64,000 nucleotides of DNA. Source: Microvelia longipes. Taxonomy: Eukaryota > Arthropoda > Insecta > Hemiptera > Veliidae. The stretch is taken from contig JACMZG010001913.1 of assembly GCA_018340805.1 (NCBI GenBank), forward strand, positions 32,222,904 through 32,286,903, given 5' to 3'. The notes under the pieces are model-generated. The model searched no databases. It was not told the DNA's origin and saw only the letters and a list, made by a program, of their open reading frames with translations. Within the stretch, counting starts at the first letter, position 1. Each line of letters begins with the position of its first letter. Both the position numbers and the translations under genes were made by a program. This document shows positions 46,488 through 57,826 of this stretch, one piece after another.

Positions 46488-47190
46488 ATTCCACATGAAT
46501 TTTCCGTTTCAGGTCTTTTTATGACCTCCTAACCTCTATCTGTGTGTGATTGTGGGTCTGAATTCATCATTTCCCCCTCTACGTTTATGTTAGAGAGTTG
46601 AAACAAACATAATTTTTTAGAGAGGTTCGGAAATCAATCTTTAGGTCTAGTTGTGATATCCAGAAGAAATATTTTATGACGTCATTAACTGACATAAATG
46701 TCAATACAGTATAATGTGGCATAAAGTTACAAAAAAATTATCTTAAAATGCAGAAAATGTTTCGACAAGTTAAAAAATTTAGCACGCATGTAGTCATGTA
46801 TAAAACCAACAAATATGTCGAGTTTCATCTCATTATCAGCATTATTTCAAAATTTATCAAATGTCATGTATATACCCTTAAAAAATTGTGAAATCGAAAA
46901 ATAATCTTGTTAAAATTAAATTTGGTACTGGTGTATCTCTTTAAGTAATAACGGATAGTACGTCTTAGATTTTTGTACGGTCACTAATGTTAAGGAGCAT
47001 CGAGCTAGGTCATTACCTAAATGTGTGACCGCTGGGAATAAAACAGCTATTATGACTGTCTCAGGACATGCGAAGTGAGTCCGATGACGTACTCCTATAT
47101 AAACAATGTGATTTCTATATTCTTCGGATGAGCAAATCAAGTCCGATATTGAGTAGAAAGGTTCCGAGGTACCACGTAACCGATTTTTTG
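46488..47190 (+). repeat. Dispersed repeat family A, long copy
   Basis: CCGAAACCGGGATTCCACAT at 46488 recurs at 49598. Then come AAAATGCAGAAAATG, TCTCATTATCAGCATTA, AGCATCGAGCTAGG, GACCGCTGGGAATAAAACAG, a decayed hairpin motif (CATGCGAAGTGAGTCCGATG) and AGGTTCCGAGGTACC. The same order is seen at 62370-62970. Confidence 0.8.
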
Positions 47191-48117
47191 AACATTCAGT
47201 TCTTGTGATCGTCTACAATGAAGAACATTTAAATATGTTCTTTAGTATTATTCTTTAAACTTTCAAAAAATTTATATATTTATGTAGACCAGTTCTGAGT
47301 TAATAGACTAACTTGATGTTTGTAAACATGTATTACAAACCTGGGTACTACCTTTATGTAAAAAGAGAATCAAACCCTCTGATTTCGTCTCAAACAGATG
47401 AAAGGCACATAACAGACGCTTCGATCTTTATAGACCTACAGACAGATATACTGGGGAGTCTCAAATAGTTTACAAATATTTGTAAACTTAGAGGTATTCA
47501 TGTGTTAGAGGGGTTTATGGAGTTATTATAAACAATAGGGTGGATAAGACAGACCCTTGTGGCACTCCAGTAGGTTATATGATTTACTTACTTTGGAGTT
47601 TACCTAAAGTAAACATGCGCTACTGAGTGTACCTCAGATAAAGATTAGACTGTTTCCTACGTCTGTTAAATATAAGCACGGCAACGGAAAGCATACCATG
47701 ATATGCAAGTGATATAATGAAGTGACCCCGTTGAGGTTAAAAATGTTTGAGAAGAATTCTTCACAAAACATTTGTCAAAAACAAACCACCGTATAATCTT
47801 GACACGAACTGCGCATGCTTACAATAATTGCATTAACTGCACAATTCATAAAACGCGAACAAATGTTTTGATATATTTGAGTTTAGCACGCATAAAATCC
47901 ACAAATGTGCCGAGTTCATCTCATTATCAGTATTAGTTTAATTTTTATCCAATTTCGTACATACGCGTTTATATACATACACATATATGTCATAAACATA
48001 ATTAATAAATATACATGAATAATACATAATAAATAATAAATGAAGCATAACATTTTCTTTTTAACGGCTATTGAAATGTTGTAGAACTCCGTACTTAAAT
48101 GATATATAGAGACTGAA
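47191..48117. other. Mostly featureless (intron); family A fragment
   Basis: At 47870-47960 TTTAGCACGCATAAAATCC and TCTCATTATCAGTATTAG match the middle part of family A. Otherwise nothing. Confidence 0.5.
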
Positions 48118-48288
48118 CTAGCTTTAGTTCTACAACAATCTTTAATAATGCTTTATTTTATTAATTTCATAAACCACTGTTAACATCTTCAGAATTGTGT
48201 TGTGTTTCAGTTTTCTGAAGATGTAAACAGTGGTTTATGAAATTAATAAAAAAAAGCATTATTAAAAATTGTTGTAGAACTAAAGCTA
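48118..48288. repeat. Inverted repeat, about 72-bp arms, next to a PLE 3' end
   Basis: Left arm 48121-48191 (GCTTTAGTTCTACAACAATC onward) and right arm 48215-48287 pair almost fully around a loop of about 24 nt. It lies directly before the PLE-type tail. Confidence 0.8.
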
Positions 48289-48294
48289 ACATTT

Positions 48295-48400
48295 AAAGGT
48301 AGCATGAATAAAGATAACGAAACGTCGGCTTAAGTGGAAGTTTGTCCTTATTTACTGACCGATTACCTTAGTTGAGTTGTGGGAGATAATATAAATAAAT
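48295..48400 (+). mobile_element. Penelope-like element 3' end fragment
   Basis: AACGAAACGTCGGCTTAAGT, ATTTACTGACCGATTACC and GTTGAGTTGTGGGAGA match the segment downstream of the PLE coding remnant at 51.6 kb. As there, it passes directly into a TA microsatellite (48405-48440). The upstream hammerhead box is not recognisable. Confidence 0.8.
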
Positions 48401-48404
48401 ATAA

Positions 48405-48440
48405 TAATATATATATATATATATTATATATATATATATT
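48405..48440. repeat. (AT)n microsatellite
   Basis: TA run between the PLE tail and an inverted family B fragment. Confidence 0.9.
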
Positions 48441-48540
48441 CTTCATTAGTGACTCCCCCCTTCCAAACATTCACTCCTCCCCTACCCCATTCCATGACTC
48501 AATCTCATAAGATCATTTTTCTTTGAAAATTTGCTAAAAA
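48441..48540 (-). repeat. Family B leading part, inverted
   Basis: The reverse complement reads AGCAAATTTTCAAAGAAAAA, GATCTTATGAGATTGAGTC and a G-rich patch, ending at the microsatellite as expected for this family. Confidence 0.65.
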
Positions 48541-48589
48541 ATTAAAATAATTCTATTGAGTTTAAATCAGGTGATGTATATCGTTGAAT

Positions 48590-48780
48590 GGGTGACGGCT
48601 GAGAATAAAACGGCTGTTTTTACTGTCTGATGACTTGATGACGAGCGAAGCGAGTCTGAAGACGAGCTAAAAGATATACTTGGTGATTACCATGGAGGTG
48701 GAAATCACCCATCAATTTGGTGATGAACTTAGTGAATCCGATGAGGCGATGAACATTTTTCAAGATACCAGTTACCCTAT
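48590..48780 (+). repeat. Dispersed repeat family A copy with insertion
   Basis: GACGGCTGAGAATAAAACGG, GACGAGCGAAGCGAGTCTG, then an extra stretch with a TGGTGATTACCATGG palindrome, then AGTGAATCCGATGAGG and a decayed end. Confidence 0.78.
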
Positions 48781-50340
48781 TTAGTAACTTTTTTATCAGG
48801 CTCCAACAACTTTAAAGAATTAACTAACTTAGAAAGATTAAACTATAACTTAGTCATAAAATAAGATGTCTTACAATGCTTAATATTTGAAAACATGTGA
48901 AAAAGATTTATTATTAATATCAATCATACTTAAAACTTTAGTTTTATGAAACACTGGTTCTAAACGAAGTGCCTTTAATAGCCTTGGGTCGCTTCCAGGT
49001 AAAGGATTGACTGAAGTCTTGGACGTTCATATCAAACTAAACCAAGAATCCAGTTAATGAATCAGTAAATCGCATAAGTTAAGGAGTGATACAATAATTG
49101 GGATGTTTTAAATTAAGATGGCAGTGAGATCAAATTTGATGGAAAGGGTTTTGTTAATTTATTTATTGCTTTATAAGGACATAAATTTGAGGCTATTAGG
49201 CCAGGCCTTCTTGCTATTAGGCACTGGATGAAATTAGCGTATAACATGTTGTTTGTATCACCTTTACACGCCTCCTCCCTCGCCCATATAAACATATACG
49301 GGTATAGTGGTGATATAAAGTTTGTTCAGCACATGAACTGGAGTACACCACCCTAATCTCCACTATTCCTCTTTACCTCATATTTCATTTCGGAGTGATC
49401 TAGGATAAAGTAAGGTAAACTCTGGATTAGATGCAAGCGGAAACAAGAAAGGATAAAAAATATAAATGACCTTCTTGGGTTATCTACTCTTCCTTGCTAC
49501 AAAACAATTTTTTTCGGTTAGCTGTAAAGTTGGCTCTTTTGGCTCAAATCCTACGTAATAACTTTATAATTTAAACGAAAAGTTTGGCGAAGAACAAGAA
49601 ATCCGAAACCGGGATGTCACGGGAATTATCCGTTCCAGGTGTTACAAAGGCATCCTAAGTGGTTTTCGCAAAGTTCTTTTGTCTCTCGTCTAAATATCAG
49701 CATTAGTTCAATTTTATTAATGACTTAAGTACGTTTTTTAAAAAATTATAAAAAATCAATTATACTCGTATGCATACTATCAACTAACTTTTAGAGTGAC
49801 AAAAATGCAACTTTTTAGTATGCATACTATCACTCTAAATCTGCGACGGTAAAAATACTACTTCTTTTGAACTCCAACTGACAATATTTCATTTTTTTAA
49901 TAATCAAATCAATATAAATGTTCCTGTTTGTTAAAAACGCACTAATTGAAGAAGTTTTTTCCGCCCTTAACCAATTTTTTCCCATCTCATAGTTCTTCCC
50001 CACAAAATATCCAAAATTTTGTTTTTAGTCAAAAATATTTTGCAAGCAAATTTGTGGGCTGTGTTTTTAAACTTTATGACATAGTTGAAACTGTGTCCTT
50101 TAGAAAATTTACTTAACTTTCCGTCTATACCAATATTATCATTTTAGCAGAAATAGTTTTAAGTCTTCTACAGATGTTATCAAGTACAGTCGATTTTACA
50201 AAAAAATAAAATAAAATATAAAATTTGACTTAGTGGAAGAACGGTGAAAGATCGGGCTACTATTATAGCACATTTTTTCATCCCCTTCTAGAGTACTATT
50301 ATGTTGCACTTTTTATGAAACACCCATACACACACGCACG
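48781..50340. other. Mostly featureless (intron)
   Basis: At 49598-49660 CCGAAACCGGGATGTCACGG matches the start of the long family A copy at 46488. AGTATGCATACTATCA occurs at about 49782 and 49820. No gene seen. Confidence 0.5.
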
Positions 50341-50460
<120 letters not shown>

Positions 50461-50473
50461 ATGTATATATATA

Positions 50474-51471
50474 CTTGAGAGAATCAAGTTTACTATCGAG
50501 TTACCTAAAGATAATTCTCTACCTTTTCTGGATATGCTAATAATAAAAAATGAGGACGGCACGTTATCCACTAAATGGTATAAAAAACCAACAAACTCTG
50601 GAAGAATCCTTCATTTCGCCTCTCAACACCCTCCATCCATGAAATTAAATGTTGCTAGAAATTTTATAAAGAGAGTTCTTGATATGAGCAGTCCAGAATA
50701 TGTAGCTGAAGGCAGAAAAGACATCAGGGCAGCTCTTAATAAAAACGGGTACCCAACTAGAACGATCGATTCCTTACTGCGTCGCGTTAATGAGAATACG
50801 AACCATACTCTCCCACCTAGACCCCTCCCTATTAGTTACGCCAAAGTACCGTATATTAAAGGTGTAACCGAGAAGCTTGTGGGAGTACTTAGATGCTCAA
50901 CACCTAATACGGCTTACGCTAAGTATTCAATCAGAAAAGTTGGTAACCTTTTTACGAGGACTAAGGATCAAACACCTGTCTCCAAGAGATCTAATATTAT
51001 ATACCAAATTGGCTGCCCGGATTGCATAAGGTATATATTGGCGAAACATCCACCACATACGCCACCCGCAAAAATAGCCATAAGAACGCCATTGACAGAG
51101 GAGATCGTGCTAATACAGCCCTGGCAGGTCACTGTACTGATCTTGAACATAGAGCAAATTTAGAGCCTGATAAAGTAAAAGTTTTGCGCACGGAACAAGA
51201 CACACAGAAGAGGAAAATTCTAGAGATGCTCTACATCAACCAGAATCATAATGCGATGAACAATAGGTCGGATGTTTCTAGAATCAGCGAACCATATAAA
51301 CATCTTTTACAGTTTGGTTTAGTGTTTACTCTTATGGCCCGTTCAAACCGTCCGACATCTTTAATTTTAGTTCAAGTTTTTCGCCACCTAGGCGCACTTC
51401 TCTCCTGTCAAATTTTATATTTTCTTGCTAATTTTCATTTGTTTTTCTTGAAATTGATAGTGATGCTATAA
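50474..51471 (+). pseudogene. Penelope-like element: RT thumb plus GIY-YIG endonuclease, 5'-truncated
   Basis: The frame from 50474 reads IKFTIELPKDNSLPFLDM, then KPTNSGRILHFASQHPPS, the region just after the catalytic motif of Penelope RT. It continues to YQIGCPDC. Here, at about 51024, one base seems to be missing, and the downstream frame (51022-51471) resumes HKVYIGETSTTYATRKNSHK. That is the GIY-YIG nuclease (VYIG, with R and H following), preceded by a CPxC zinc-type pair as in PLEs. It ends with ISEPYKHLLQ. The RT palm with YADD is missing, so the copy is dead. An intact element copies itself by target-primed synthesis using this nuclease. Confidence 0.92.
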
Positions 51472-51589
51472 TTTTATATTTTTTCTAGTTATTCACGTAA
51501 GCTTATTTCTTTCTCTTATCTGTTGTTTCATGATTTATTCTTGTATTTATTTTACTGTGTTACTTATAGTCTATGTAATTTGTGTTTTT

Positions 51590-51690
51590 AGTTCGCCCTG
51601 AATGATGTAGCGTAATAAAGTTACCGAAACGTCGGCTTAAGTGAAATTTGTCTTTATTTACTGACCGATTACCTGAGTTGAGCTGTGGGA
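51590..51690 (+). mobile_element. PLE 3' end with degenerate hammerhead-like motif
   Basis: CCTGAATGATGTAGCG, then GTTACCGAAACGTCGGC. This is a CTGA-TGA box with one extra base, a possible short stem II (GTA/TAC) and the GAAAC-GTC part of a PLE-type hammerhead. ACTGACCGATTACCTGAGTT follows, as at 48.4 kb. It probably lost activity through the inserted base. Confidence 0.6.
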
Positions 51691-51694
51691 GAAA

Positions 51695-51752
51695 ATTATA
51701 TTATAATATATTATATATATATATATATATAATATATATATATAATATATAT
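51695..51752. repeat. (AT)n microsatellite
   Basis: TA run at the 3' end of the PLE. Confidence 0.93.
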
Positions 51753-52234
51753 ATAAGTTTTTAAAACCTTTTTATTGCCATCAGGGTCATTGGGAACGTC
51801 TTTTAGTTACATTTCTGAGTTCAACCCCCCCTTAATGAAAATTTGATTTAATGCGTGGCTAAAATATATTCTATACCTAAGTTGTTATAATAGTCTTTCT
51901 AGAAGTCATTTTAGGACTGCTTCGGACTAAATGCAATTAGATTGAAGCTGCTAGCTCTATGAGCTATAAAAACGTTCATAATACACTAATAACCCAGGGT
52001 CATTTCACTTCTACAATGTCAGACCGTTATCGCAAAATAACAAAACCTCCTTTCCCGAGGCACTTTTGCAATAAAACTTTTAGCACCTTCACAAATGGTA
52101 ATCTAGGTGTGAAATAGTGAATTAATGACGAGCAATAAAATGTTCTTTATTCGGGCATAACATTTAATGTCTTCATTAGTTCAAGCTATCATTTTAAGAC
52201 TGTAATCATTGCTTGTAGTCCAATTCATTCTATG
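51753..52234. other. No feature seen (intron)
   Basis: AT-rich sequence. Confidence 0.5.
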
Positions 52235-52460
52235 TAACATAAAAAAATCGGGTTCAGAGTACCTCGTATCTTTTTCCTTGTCACATCCTCTCTACTTCGG
52301 AATCGCTTCGCTCGTCCTCAGAACAAACAAGTTGTTAAATTTAAACTGCAACAAGACTTCGATCTCGCTTTACTCATCCTCAGATAGTAAATACATTAGT
52401 TTTATTCCCAGCGGTCACCTATCCAGGAATGACCAAGACTAGTTCGCTTCGCTCGATGCC
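52235..52460 (-). repeat. Dispersed repeat family A, inverted copy
   Basis: The plus strand shows the complement of the family: GAGTACCTCGTATC, CGGAATCGCTTCGCTCGTCC, CGATCTCGCTTTACTCATCC, TTTTATTCCCAGCGGTCACC and TTCGCTTCGCTCGATGC. It has three hairpin-type motifs instead of the usual two. Confidence 0.82.
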
Positions 52461-53649
52461 GCTTAATTTTTATAATTAAACAAAAACCATAGATATATTT
52501 GAAACGAAATTACGCAAAGTGATTTACTTGTACCAAATGTTAAGTCATTGAATTATTTTTAGATTTGTAAAAAATGAACGTATACAAATCTTTCGATAAA
52601 AATTAAACTAATCAGAGACTAGATTTCTAATTATTCCGTGGTAGGACCCATGAATAAAGAAGAGGTGGAGGAACGGCTTTTTATCGTTATATCACATAAA
52701 AACTATAAGGTTATCATCGTCCAGTGTTACAGTCTTCTCAATCTTCGAAAATAAGAAAAACCTTATTGGGGTTAAAAAATGGTCAGGACCAAAAATGATT
52801 GTTTTCTTCAATACTAAATCTTTGATTTGAAAATCTTTTCAAAATTTAGTCAGGGAACACTAGACTTGTGGCTTCCTTACTCTATTCCTTGTCTAGTCCT
52901 GTAAATCCTATAACCAAATGGATCATTTTCTACCAAATGATAGAAAATCACCCCTGGGCTGATGCAACTGATGTCTCATATACCCATTCCCTTTTAACGC
53001 ATTCCAACCAAACATAAAAAACCTCTTTTGTGAAGTTTAATTTTAGATCAAAAAGACATAAAACCACATGATTTTCAGATCTAACATCGCACAGTTCGTT
53101 GACATCCCAACTTTCTATCTATTTCCTTGTCATAAATCCATTCATAAATTATAACAAATAAATCTTAACATCTTTTACTATACCTATCGATAGTCACTAT
53201 CGAAAGTTCTTTATAAATTACAAATATATCGATTGATATAAACATTACTTAAAAATAAACAGAATATAACTTTAAAAAAAAAACTTAAAAACTTGTTCAG
53301 TATAAAATCGATTACTATTTCTAATACTGTTTTACTATTGTAGAGTGACATATATATAAATATAATTTAAGATAATGATTTTAAGATCATGTTTCTTGGT
53401 AGTATTTTGAGACAATGGGTGCTTAACGTGTTTATGAAAGTGCTTAAACAGGGTTGACTTTCCTGAAACAATACGATCCGAAGACATTAACTTCAACAGC
53501 TCTGAATGTTATTGTTTTTAGAATAATAGTATCTTGTTACTGGTGGCGTTCATAGCGGATGTTTGTTCAACTAAGTACTTAAATGGTTTCATTGCATCTT
53601 TTTGATTTAAAGTTTGAAATGAAATTAAGTGAAAAATCTTTTTTGCTCT
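52461..53649. other. No feature seen (intron)
   Basis: AT-rich sequence without a supportable gene or repeat. Confidence 0.5.
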
Positions 53650-53663
53650 TATTTACAAAAATC

Positions 53664-53916
53664 TAGCCGCCACCGTGGCTGAGGTCGTTAATGCGTTAGT
53701 CTTTACACTGACCATTGACACCCACGGTGGTCTGGGGTTCGCATCCCAGGTTACGCTCTCAGTTTATTGAAGATTATTGTTTAGATATATTATCGCCAAC
53801 TTTAGAAATCACTTTGAGCGTAACGGTTGCTACTACCACCCGTGGTGGTATCCGCAGGGGTTATCCCTGATGAGCCGCAAGGCTCTAAACAGGCATTATT
53901 ATTATTATTATTATTA
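53664..53916 (+). mobile_element. SINE family 2, intact copy with 14-bp target duplication
   Basis: Flanked by the identical 14-mer TATTTACAAAAATC (53650-53663 and 53917-53930), proof of insertion by target-primed reverse transcription. The head has GTGGCTGAGGTCGTTAATGC (box-A-like) and GGTCTGGGGTTCGCATCC (box-B-like), suggesting a tRNA origin and an internal polymerase III promoter. The body has GAGCGTAACGGTTGCTACTA and GATGAGCCGCAAGGCTC, and the tail is (ATT)n. Diverged copies lie at 9.7 and 10.4 kb. Non-coding; it depends on a LINE for movement. Confidence 0.93.
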
Positions 53917-53941
53917 TATTTACAAAAATCCTAGTACAGAA

Positions 53942-54115
53942 TTATTTTATTCTGAGGACGAGTGAAGCGTGTCCGAATACTTAACACCCTAGACTTTGGA
54001 TAACCATTTTAATCTGAGGTCGGGCGTAGCGATGCCGAAATAATACTGTATTAAGCTTCTAATAATCATGACATTCTGAGGACGAGCGAAGCGTGTTGTG
54101 AGGAGTTACAACACG
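53942..54115 (+). repeat. Family A hairpin segment repeated three times
   Basis: GAGGACGAGTGAAGCGTGTCC, GAGGTCGGGCGTAGCGATGCC and GAGGACGAGCGAAGCGTGTTG follow each other at intervals of about 60 bp, each starting TCTGAGG. The first and last thirds of the family are missing. Confidence 0.75.
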
Positions 54116-54844
54116 GAGTAGAGAATTTTTTCGAAAGTAAATTTTAAAGATAAACATAAATCCACCCGGTATAAAATATCAGAACATTTTTTGTTGTTTA
54201 AATTTACAGTTCTTACCCACTTATGTTGTTGTAAAAGTTAATATCCTTCTTTCAGGCTGAAAAACTATTTTTTCAACCATAATCCATCCGCCTTCGGTCA
54301 TATAAGACTTAAAAAGCGAAGCAGTACTTACTCTCTTTTCAAGTTCCAAGCCACATTAAGTAAATTTAACCGTAAATTAAACAGTTTCAAAGTTAAACTA
54401 ATAAACATTTTACTATTTATTTACTATAGTCAAACATTAAACTGTTCACGTAAATTTACCGTTCACGTAATTACTCTTGTGTAAAAAGTAAGACATAAAT
54501 ATATATTATCTTCCCGCACAAAGTGCTCATTGTCTTAAGTAGTATTAAAGGTTACAAGTACGTAAGTAAGATGTAATTTTGCGTAATTTTGTATCCATAA
54601 AACATTTCTAGTACTGCCATATAAATTCAGAATGGACTGCTTTGAGCCTGCACAACATTTTTTCAATGCTCTTCTTTACATTGCTTTTTTTGCATTGCGT
54701 TTAGAAGCTATCATCTTTCTTTTTAAAAAAAAATATCATAGAACAGGGGTAACAAATGGGTTTTTGGTTTTATTCACTTTTTCCGACGAGATAACCGTTT
54801 TGTATTGTGTATGGAATGAACCAAGATGTTAGAAATTTATAAGT
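54116..54844. other. No feature seen (intron)
   Basis: AT-rich. A 66-codon ORF at 54632-54832 is not supported by any motif. Confidence 0.5.
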
Positions 54845-54955
54845 TGATTCAATTCTATTTAAACAAACCAAACGCATTCGGAGGTTATAACCTGACTCTT
54901 TTATAAATGACGTGTGACGTCATTGCAGGAATCGGTATAGGCGGATAACATTGTA
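54845..54955. repeat. Dispersed 100-bp repeat, inverted mate of 6392-6494
   Basis: Shares AGGTTATAACCTGACT and GACGTGTGACGTCATTGCAG in reverse order and strand with the copy at 6.4 kb. Confidence 0.75.
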
Positions 54956-55009
54956 ACTCCTTCATTTATTCCTGCTATGACGTTTATGCCGAAATAGAAT
55001 TTAACATGA

Positions 55010-55105
55010 AAACAAGAAGACTTCGGCCACTTTTCCACTCCGCGGCCTCGTTGCTGGAGGCCGTTTCGTAGCCCTGTGGCTGTTTCGCGGCCACATTTCT
55101 TGTAC
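55010..55105. repeat. GC-rich decayed hairpins
   Basis: GGCCTCGTTGCTGGAGGCC and TGGCTGTTTCGCGGCCA pair imperfectly, in the same style as the cluster at 38.0-38.3 kb. The variant loops suggest a decayed relative. Confidence 0.5.
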
Positions 55106-55234
55106 TTTAACAGATCATCATATTACTGGTTTATACGCTTATATATAATAATGCGCTTATATTATAATACGCTTATTATAACTAATACATTTTTAAATGT
55201 ATTATTTAAAATATGTGTTTGTTTACATTATGTC

Positions 55235-55640
55235 CATTAAAGACATAATGTTTTGTTTTACATATACATGTCATTAATAACATAATGTTTTGTTTACATA
55301 TACATGTCAATCAATAACATAATGTTTTGTTTACATATACACGTCAATCAATAACATAATGTTTTGTTTACATATACATGTCAATCAATAACATAATGTT
55401 TTGTTTACATATACATGTCAATTAATAACGTAATGTTTTGTTTACATATACATGTCAATCAATAACATAATGTTTTGTTTAAGTATACATGTCAATCAAT
55501 AACATAATGTTTTGTTTACATATACATGTCAATCAATAACATAATGTTTTGTTTACATATACATGTCAATCAATAACATAATGTATTGTTTACATATACA
55601 TGTAATCAAGGAATGTTTGTTACATATACATGTCAAATCA
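55235..55640. repeat. 37-bp minisatellite, about 11 copies
   Basis: Unit ATAACATAATGTTTTGTTTA plus CATATACATGTCAATCA, well conserved except in the last two copies. It contains the half-palindrome ACATATACATGT. Confidence 0.95.
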
Positions 55641-55724
55641 ATAGAAACTTTGTATGTTTGTTGACCATACAAAGATTGTGTAAAAAATCAGTCCAATCTA
55701 AACACTACATGGAGATTTTATATT

Positions 55725-56050
55725 TTTTGAAATGTTTGTGAGGTCGTTTTCGTGGGTTAATCACGTCACAAATATTTCATAAACAATAGGGTTCGGGACA
55801 TAAGAGTACGACACACAGCTAAAATCAGTTGACAGTGCGAGAAAATATTTTGAGGAACCAATAAGGTTGGCCTGATTTGAAATTGAAGGTGGTTCTAGCA
55901 CTAACCTCATTGGCTCCCTCCCAAAATTTTTCCCACGCTGTCAACTGATTTTAGCCGTGTGTCGTATTATAACAAGGTTGATTTTTGTACCATAAATTAA
56001 ATTTATGCGTAACTGATGACGTCACGTAAAGTTCACATTGCAACCGAAAA
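55725..56050 (-). repeat. Family B fragment interrupted by an inverted-repeat insertion
   Basis: The outer parts (GTGGGTTAATCACGTCACAA, AATAGGGTTCGGGACAT and, after the insertion, AACAAGGTTGATTTTTGTAC) match the uninterrupted copy at 603-690. Confidence 0.8.
55807..55966. mobile_element. Foldback / MITE-like insertion, 160 bp
   Basis: Arms 55807-55870 and 55902-55966 pair imperfectly, with ends TACGACACAC and GTGTGTCGTA exact. The paralogous empty site at about 648-662 reads GGGACATTAACAAGG, so the target was a TTAA-like sequence. Non-coding. Confidence 0.82.
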
Positions 56051-56804
56051 CACCAGTATTCTTGGACTATACTCTGTTTCTCTTAAAATGAACCACCTCT
56101 TTATAATTATATGTATAATTCTAAACCCTGTTTATATTCTGCACCCAGAGACCATCTAAGTATTTCAGGATTAAGCATAAATCTCAAGATTTATACGAAC
56201 ACGATGTTGATTTATAAGACTATTATTTAACTTAAACTACAAAGATCGAAAAGCTAAAGCAGAACATTCGTGATGCCACTATAAGAAGAAACTTAACCCA
56301 AAACTTACCCACTACCTAAATCGGACGACTATAAATAATTTTCGCGAATAAAATCGTAATTTTCCAAGTTTTAGTATTTATGTCTGGTATTAAAGACCGC
56401 AGAGTTAAGCATATGGTTCAGAAATGCTTTTGGAATATTGATGTCTTTATTAACTTAAAGCTTGTGAATCTTTATGTGTTTATTACGATAAGTTATGAGC
56501 TCTGATTTTGTTAACGTGGATAAAACCTGACAGATATGTATTTTAGCTTTTGAATTAGGATTCCTTAAATTGTTTGCTTTCTTATCTTTTATTTTGGGTA
56601 AAGCTTCGTGATAGAAAAGCATGTCTCTAGTTAATTAGCGTATTTTGATTGAAGAATTATTCTTGGGGAATTTTTTATTGCACATCAATGAAAGTATTGT
56701 ATTATTTAAGTTTTTAAATTAACTTAAGCTTCCAAATGCTTTAAAAGATTAAAACTTCTTTGAAAACATTTTAATCTATAAAAGTCGGTATGTAAACACG
56801 CAAA
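56051..56804. other. No feature seen (intron)
   Basis: AT-rich sequence, followed by a short TA run at 56808-56833. Confidence 0.5.
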
Positions 56805-57019
56805 CGAAAATATATATATAATATATATATATCGTGGCGCCACAACACTTACCTCACTAGACATTAATTAAAATTAATATATTTTATTACATGAATTGCC
56901 GCAATAATTTAATTTTTATTATCCCGTTTTTGGACTATCAACCTTAAAAATAAGTTTATAAGGGTTAAAGTTAAGGGTCAGCTCAACGTCTTGATCAATA
57001 AGTAACATAATATTATATA

Positions 57020-57034
57020 CTATATATATATATA

Positions 57035-57118
<84 letters not shown>

Positions 57119-57131
57119 TTATTATATATAT

Positions 57132-57197
<66 letters not shown>

Positions 57198-57200
57198 ATA
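57020..57200. repeat. (AT)n microsatellite, about 180 bp
   Basis: TA dinucleotides with AATA interruptions. The minus-strand Ile/Tyr ORF is an artefact. Confidence 0.97.
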
Positions 57201-57254
57201 TACATATATATGTATGTAGTTATGTATGATCACTGAGTCTTTCATCCAATTTAA

Positions 57255-57330
57255 GCGAATTTTCGAAGAAAGATTAGCTTGGGGTCATGTTTTTTTTTAA
57301 TTTTAGAGCTTATTTTTCTTTTGGAAATTC
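57255..57330 (+). repeat. Family B leading fragment
   Basis: AGCGAATTTTCGAAGAAAGA and TTAGCTTGGGGTCATG match the start of family B. GAAATTCACTAAAAATAACG follows. Confidence 0.5.
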
Positions 57331-57764
57331 ACTAAAAATAACGTAATAAAAAGAAGAAAGCAGTCCAAAATAGTAGAATTGCTGATAAGTACCGAGCTTT
57401 CCACCAGCAATGCTGCACCTTATTTTTTAAGTTTGATGTTTATTTTTTCATGTTTTAATAAATCTTTTTCCGTGGCAAGATGGATTTCCCTGGTCGAAAG
57501 CTCGTCAGTTAAATCTCAACTATACTGGACTGCTTCGTGTTTTTATTAACTACAGTTTGAATTTATTATTCATATAGTTAAAAAACAAGTGTATGTTGTT
57601 TAATACAATCAAAAAGAGTCCAAATTTATAAAATATTTTTCAGGACGAGTTTTATTTTATCCTTATATATTTTCCTTAATGCGTATTTAAGGATGTAATT
57701 GTAAATTAATTCCTTTATTTGTAATTTTTTATTCTTATAAATCGGAATATATTTGTACTTTCAG
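57331..57764. other. Intron end, no further feature
   Basis: AT-rich DNA leading into the acceptor TTTGTACTTTCAG of the next exon. Confidence 0.6.
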
Positions 57765-57826
57765 GAAACTGGGGATATCACAGGCAAGGATCCTGCCAGG
57801 CTGGCTTAGGGGCTTCAGTATCCAGA
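57765..57826 (+). CDS. Integrin alpha subunit, next internal exon
   Basis: Acceptor TTTGTACTTTCAG and donor CAGA-GTAAGTAC bound 62 bp. Two bases (GA) complete the split codon left by the exon at 38846-38966, giving Arg. Twenty codons then read NWGYHRQGSCQAGLGASVSR. The WGYHRQGSCQAG pattern directly after EYSPCRT is the order expected in alphaPS2-like integrins, within the propeller region. The other two frames either contain a stop or give an unrelated peptide, so the phase agreement is strong support. The next exon should encode a GAPGSWYWQG-type blade; I found none in the remaining 6 kb. Confidence 0.88.
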
